The position numbers were made by a program, and so were the translations under genes. Under the pieces are notes generated by a model that saw nothing but the letters and a program-made list of their open reading frames with translations, searched no databases and was not told the origin of the DNA. A stretch of DNA of 14,744 nucleotides from Chroococcidiopsidaceae cyanobacterium CP_BM_RX_35 (GTDB taxonomy: Bacteria > Cyanobacteriota > Cyanobacteriia > Cyanobacteriales > Chroococcidiopsidaceae), in contig JAFAVL010000225.1 of NCBI GenBank assembly GCA_019242465.1, positions 1 through 14,744 on the forward strand, in the 5' to 3' direction. How positions within the stretch are numbered: the stretch's first letter is position 1; each line of letters begins with the position of its first letter. This document shows, piece by piece, positions 12,496-14,744 of the stretch.

Positions 12496-12951
12496 ATGAC
12501 CCAAGCCCAAACCCAGAAAACTTTGTATGAGCAGGATTTAGTTGCCTGGTTCGATGACACAGCGGCTAAGCTCAAGCAAAAACGGTTTGATGAAATCGAT
12601 ATCGACAGCTTGGTGGAGGAGATTGAAGGCTTGGCAGGACGTGATCGACGAGAGCTAAAAAATCGCCTGGAAGTAATGATCAATCACTTGCTCAAACGTC
12701 TTTATGTGAATTTGCCAAACGATTATCGAGGTTGGGAAGTCACGATTCGAGAGCAGCGCAGACAGCTAAGGATTTTATTAGAACAATCTCCCAGTCTACG
12801 GAACGATTGGATTAAAGTCTTTCCTGCAAGTTGGCAAAATGCCTTGTCAGACATACGGGAAGATTATCCTGAATCTCAGTTCCCTAATGAATGGCAATAC
12901 AGCACCGAGATTGATGGTCTTCTAAATGAAAAATTTTGGCAAAAGCCATGA
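12496..12951 (+). CDS. DUF29 family protein
   Basis: This 151-aa protein shows the DUF29 pattern: LYEQDLVAWFDDTAAKLKQK, IDIDSLVEEIEGLAGRDRRE, LKNRLEVMINHLLKRLY, then a basic middle (EVTIREQRRQLRILLEQSPS) and an acidic, Trp-containing end. DUF29 proteins are small, soluble, all-helical and abundant in cyanobacteria, often in many copies; no function is established. A ribosome-binding site (AAGGAG, just before 12488) precedes ATG 12496. The 274 bases upstream, shared with the divergent GFA gene, contain no feature I can identify. It appears intact and monocistronic. Confidence 0.9.
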   Translation: MTQAQTQKTLYEQDLVAWFDDTAAKLKQKRFDEIDIDSLVEEIEGLAGRDRRELKNRLEVMINHLLKRLYVNLPNDYRGWEVTIREQRRQLRILLEQSPSLRNDWIKVFPASWQNALSDIREDYPESQFPNEWQYSTEIDGLLNEKFWQKP

Positions 12952-12980
12952 CTGATTCTATCGGCAACCGCACGCGCGCA

Positions 12981-13028
12981 GTGAAGCGTAGCGGAACTTA
13001 GGGTACTTCACGATGCATTCTAGATGCA
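12981..13028. repeat. Two small hairpins in the cbiG-cobJ upstream region
   Basis: GTGAAG (12981-12986) pairs with CTTCAC (13006-13011), and TGCAT (13014-13018) pairs with ATGCA (13024-13028). The first stem contains AGTGAAGCGTAGCGGAAC, similar to short interspersed repeats common in cyanobacterial intergenic DNA. No T-run follows, and no B12-box resembling a cobalamin riboswitch is seen. Confidence 0.4.
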
Positions 13029-13051
13029 GGGATGATACACAGTGTCCTCCC

Positions 13052-14744
13052 ATGTTTAGGGTAATATTATCATCTTATTTGTATTATGTTGTGACACCTT
13101 TCCAAGAATTTCAGCCGCTTGCTCTAATCGCTACTACCCCCACGGGTGCCAGAAAGCTCCAGCTTCTTAGTCAGTACCACAAGACAACTCTGTGGGTGCC
13201 AGAATCTTTGTCCAATATTGAAGGGGCAGAGATCTATAGGGATGCTCTCAAAACCCATGTAGCAAAACTGTGGAAGACGCAGCGGGCCTTTGTCTTCTGT
13301 TTAGCAGCTGGAGCTGTCGTGCGGCTAATTGCCCCACTTTTAAAGCACAAATCCCGTGATCCTGCTGTTGTGGTAATAGATGAGGCAGGTCGTTTTGTCA
13401 TCAGTTTGTGCAGTGGTCATCAGGGAGGGGCAGATCAACTGGCACAGCTAATCGCTCACCTAACAGGTGCTACACCAGTTCTAACCAGTGCTACAACTCA
13501 TTTGGGACTGCCAGCAGTCGATCTGCTGGGCGCTCCTTTTGGTTGGCGGCGAGGTGAAGGAGATTGGACAGGGGTCAGTGCCGCTGTGGCTTGTGGTGAA
13601 CCTGTGCAGGTGTTGCAGACAGCAGGCTCTACTCTGTGGTGCAACAATCTACCCCAAGGACATTTTTTTGATTTTGAACCGACCGAATCTCTTACATCTA
13701 AAGCCAAGATCTGGATTAGCCCTAATCGATCACTAGCCTTGACTGACACCAGTATTCCTACAGTGCAGTGGTATCCAAGGGTGCTATGGGTAGGCATTGG
13801 TTGTGAACGAGGAACATCGCGGCAACTGATTGAAACAGCAATTCAGCGAGTTTGTTGGGAACACCAGATGTCTGAAGATGCGATCGCCGGAATTGCAACT
13901 ATTGAGCTGAAAGCTGATGAAATGGGTTTGGTTGAACTCTGTCGTGCTCGCCATTGGCCTTTACGAACCTTCAGTGCTGATGTTCTACGCACCGTAGTTG
14001 TCCCCAATCCTTCACCTATTGTTGATGCTGAGGTCGGAACTCCTAGCGTTGCAGAAGCAGCAGCAATCCAGGCGGCTGGTGGCGGCAAGATGTCTGAATC
14101 GCCTTTAAAGGTGGCTAAACAAATTTGCCGCTTGGAGGGACAGCTAGGAGCAGTGACGGTAGCGATTGCTCAAGCTGAACAAGAGTATATTGGTCGTACA
14201 GGTCAGCTGCTACTTGTCGGCACTGGACCAGGACAGTTAGACCAAATCACCCCAGCGGCTCAAGCTGCCATATCTCGTGCCGATGCCGTCGTCGGTTACT
14301 CACTTTACATCAAACTCATCGCTCCCTTACTGCAACCAGCTCAGATTGTGGAAGCGCTACCAATTACTCAGGAACGCCAACGCGCTCAACGGGCGATTGA
14401 TCTAGCTCGGTGGGGGTTAACTGTAGCGGTGGTATCTTCTGGCGACTGTGGAATCTATGGCATGGCAGGGTTGGTCTTGGAAGCACTTCAGGCTGAAGGC
14501 TGGGATGGTAAGGCTCCAGCAGTTCACATGTTTCCTGGCATCACCGCTCTGCAAGCTGCTGCTGCTCGCGTCGGTACACCCCTAATGCACGATTTTTGCG
14601 CCATTAGCTTGAGTGACTTGCTGACACCTTGGGAAGTGATTGAAAAGCGTTTAACAGCAGCAGCAGCGGCTGATTTTGTCACAGCTCTTTACAATCCGCG
14701 CTCCCAGACGCGTATCCAGCAACTGGCTATTGCACAAAGCATCT
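13052..14744 (+). CDS. cobJ: CbiG-CobJ fusion: cobalt-precorrin-5A hydrolase / precorrin-3B C17-methyltransferase, cut by window edge
   Basis: An open frame runs to the right edge (564 codons so far). The N-terminal part is CbiG: LALIATTPTGARKLQLL, CLAAGAVVRLIAPLLKHKSR, SLCSGHQGGADQLAQLIA and, near residue 248, GIGCERGTS of the CbiG C-terminal domain. From about residue 385 it is CobJ/CbiH, an S-adenosylmethionine-dependent tetrapyrrole methylase: LLLVGTGPGQ, SSGDCGIYGMAG (near 464), FPGITALQAAAARVGTP (near 494), then LYNPRSQTR. CobJ/CbiH adds the C17 methyl with ring contraction; CbiG opens the lactone and releases a two-carbon fragment in the cobalt-early corrin route. The fusion is typical of cyanobacteria. 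The frame allows ATG 13052, TTG 13079 or GTG 13091. Homologous sequence begins near TPFQEFQPLAL, so GTG 13091 may be the true start. Confidence 0.93.
   Translation, partial: MFRVILSSYLYYVVTPFQEFQPLALIATTPTGARKLQLLSQYHKTTLWVPESLSNIEGAEIYRDALKTHVAKLWKTQRAFVFCLAAGAVVRLIAPLLKHKSRDPAVVVIDEAGRFVISLCSGHQGGADQLAQLIAHLTGATPVLTSATTHLGLPAVDLLGAPFGWRRGEGDWTGVSAAVACGEPVQVLQTAGSTLWCNNLPQGHFFDFEPTESLTSKAKIWISPNRSLALTDTSIPTVQWYPRVLWVGIGCERGTSRQLIETAIQRVCWEHQMSEDAIAGIATIELKADEMGLVELCRARHWPLRTFSADVLRTVVVPNPSPIVDAEVGTPSVAEAAAIQAAGGGKMSESPLKVAKQICRLEGQLGAVTVAIAQAEQEYIGRTGQLLLVGTGPGQLDQITPAAQAAISRADAVVGYSLYIKLIAPLLQPAQIVEALPITQERQRAQRAIDLARWGLTVAVVSSGDCGIYGMAGLVLEALQAEGWDGKAPAVHMFPGITALQAAAARVGTPLMHDFCAISLSDLLTPWEVIEKRLTAAAAADFVTALYNPRSQTRIQQLAIAQSI

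Noticed and set aside
12952..13051. Possible cobalamin riboswitch before cbiG-cobJ
   Set aside because: The region is only about 100 bases with two short hairpins. I find no B12-box-like sequence or the multi-stem layout of that riboswitch.
13498..14088. Minus-strand and alternate-frame open stretches over 13488-14088
   Set aside because: They overlap the clearly identified CbiG domain, whose frame is continuous and carries all family motifs.
1..14744. CRISPR array
   Set aside because: No regularly spaced short direct repeats were seen. The repeats found are two dispersed pairs and one 27-bp tandem duplication.

Overview
The window looks like chromosomal DNA of a cyanobacterium, probably filamentous. 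Four copies of the cyanobacterial HIP1 octamer GCGATCGC are visible (2441, 6283, 7087, 13880). The gene families are typical of that phylum: XisH/XisI, DUF29, Uma2, the 'subunit R'-like PD-(D/E)XK protein, an IS701-like transposase relic and a CbiG-CobJ fusion. No species can be named from the sequence alone.

Layout. Positions 1-2400 are a graveyard of small toxin-antitoxin-like and mobile genes. It holds the tail of a DUF3368 gene, an apparently intact HNH endonuclease with its usual small upstream partner, a 5'-truncated xisH and an xisI each carrying one in-frame stop, remnants of a UPF0175-DUF3368 pair, and an orphan parD-type antitoxin. Positions 2414-6770 form a one-strand cluster: a SWIM-protein N-terminal remnant, a 106-aa conserved hypothetical, a 610-aa helical protein, a 372-aa protein of a family I recall as a SWIM neighbour, and two short hypotheticals that share one reading frame. 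Positions 7083-7712 hold a restriction-endonuclease-like gene on the minus strand. At 8086-8132 lies the 3' half of a tRNA-Pro(CGG), cut in the anticodon arm, which is the usual footprint of site-specific integration into a tRNA gene.

To the right of the tRNA footprint are a deleted tnpB fragment, an Uma2 nuclease gene and a second, 5'-truncated parD copy (12 mismatches in 210 bp). Next comes a divergent TetR regulator / FAD-dependent monooxygenase pair with a plausible shared operator region. An IS701-like transposase start follows, fused in frame to a perfect 116-bp copy of part of the 610-aa gene seven kilobases upstream. The window ends with a GFA-family zinc protein, a DUF29 protein and the first 564 codons of a CbiG-CobJ cobalamin-biosynthesis fusion that runs off the right edge.

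How it fits together. The right end (TetR/monooxygenase, GFA, DUF29, CbiG-CobJ) looks like ordinary chromosome. The left 8 kb looks like accessory DNA repeatedly hit by insertion, duplication and decay. If the tRNA-Pro remnant is a true attachment site, geometry places the inserted element to its left. The least understood intact functional unit is the 2554-5987 cluster; its genes could act together, but nothing in the sequence fixes their job.
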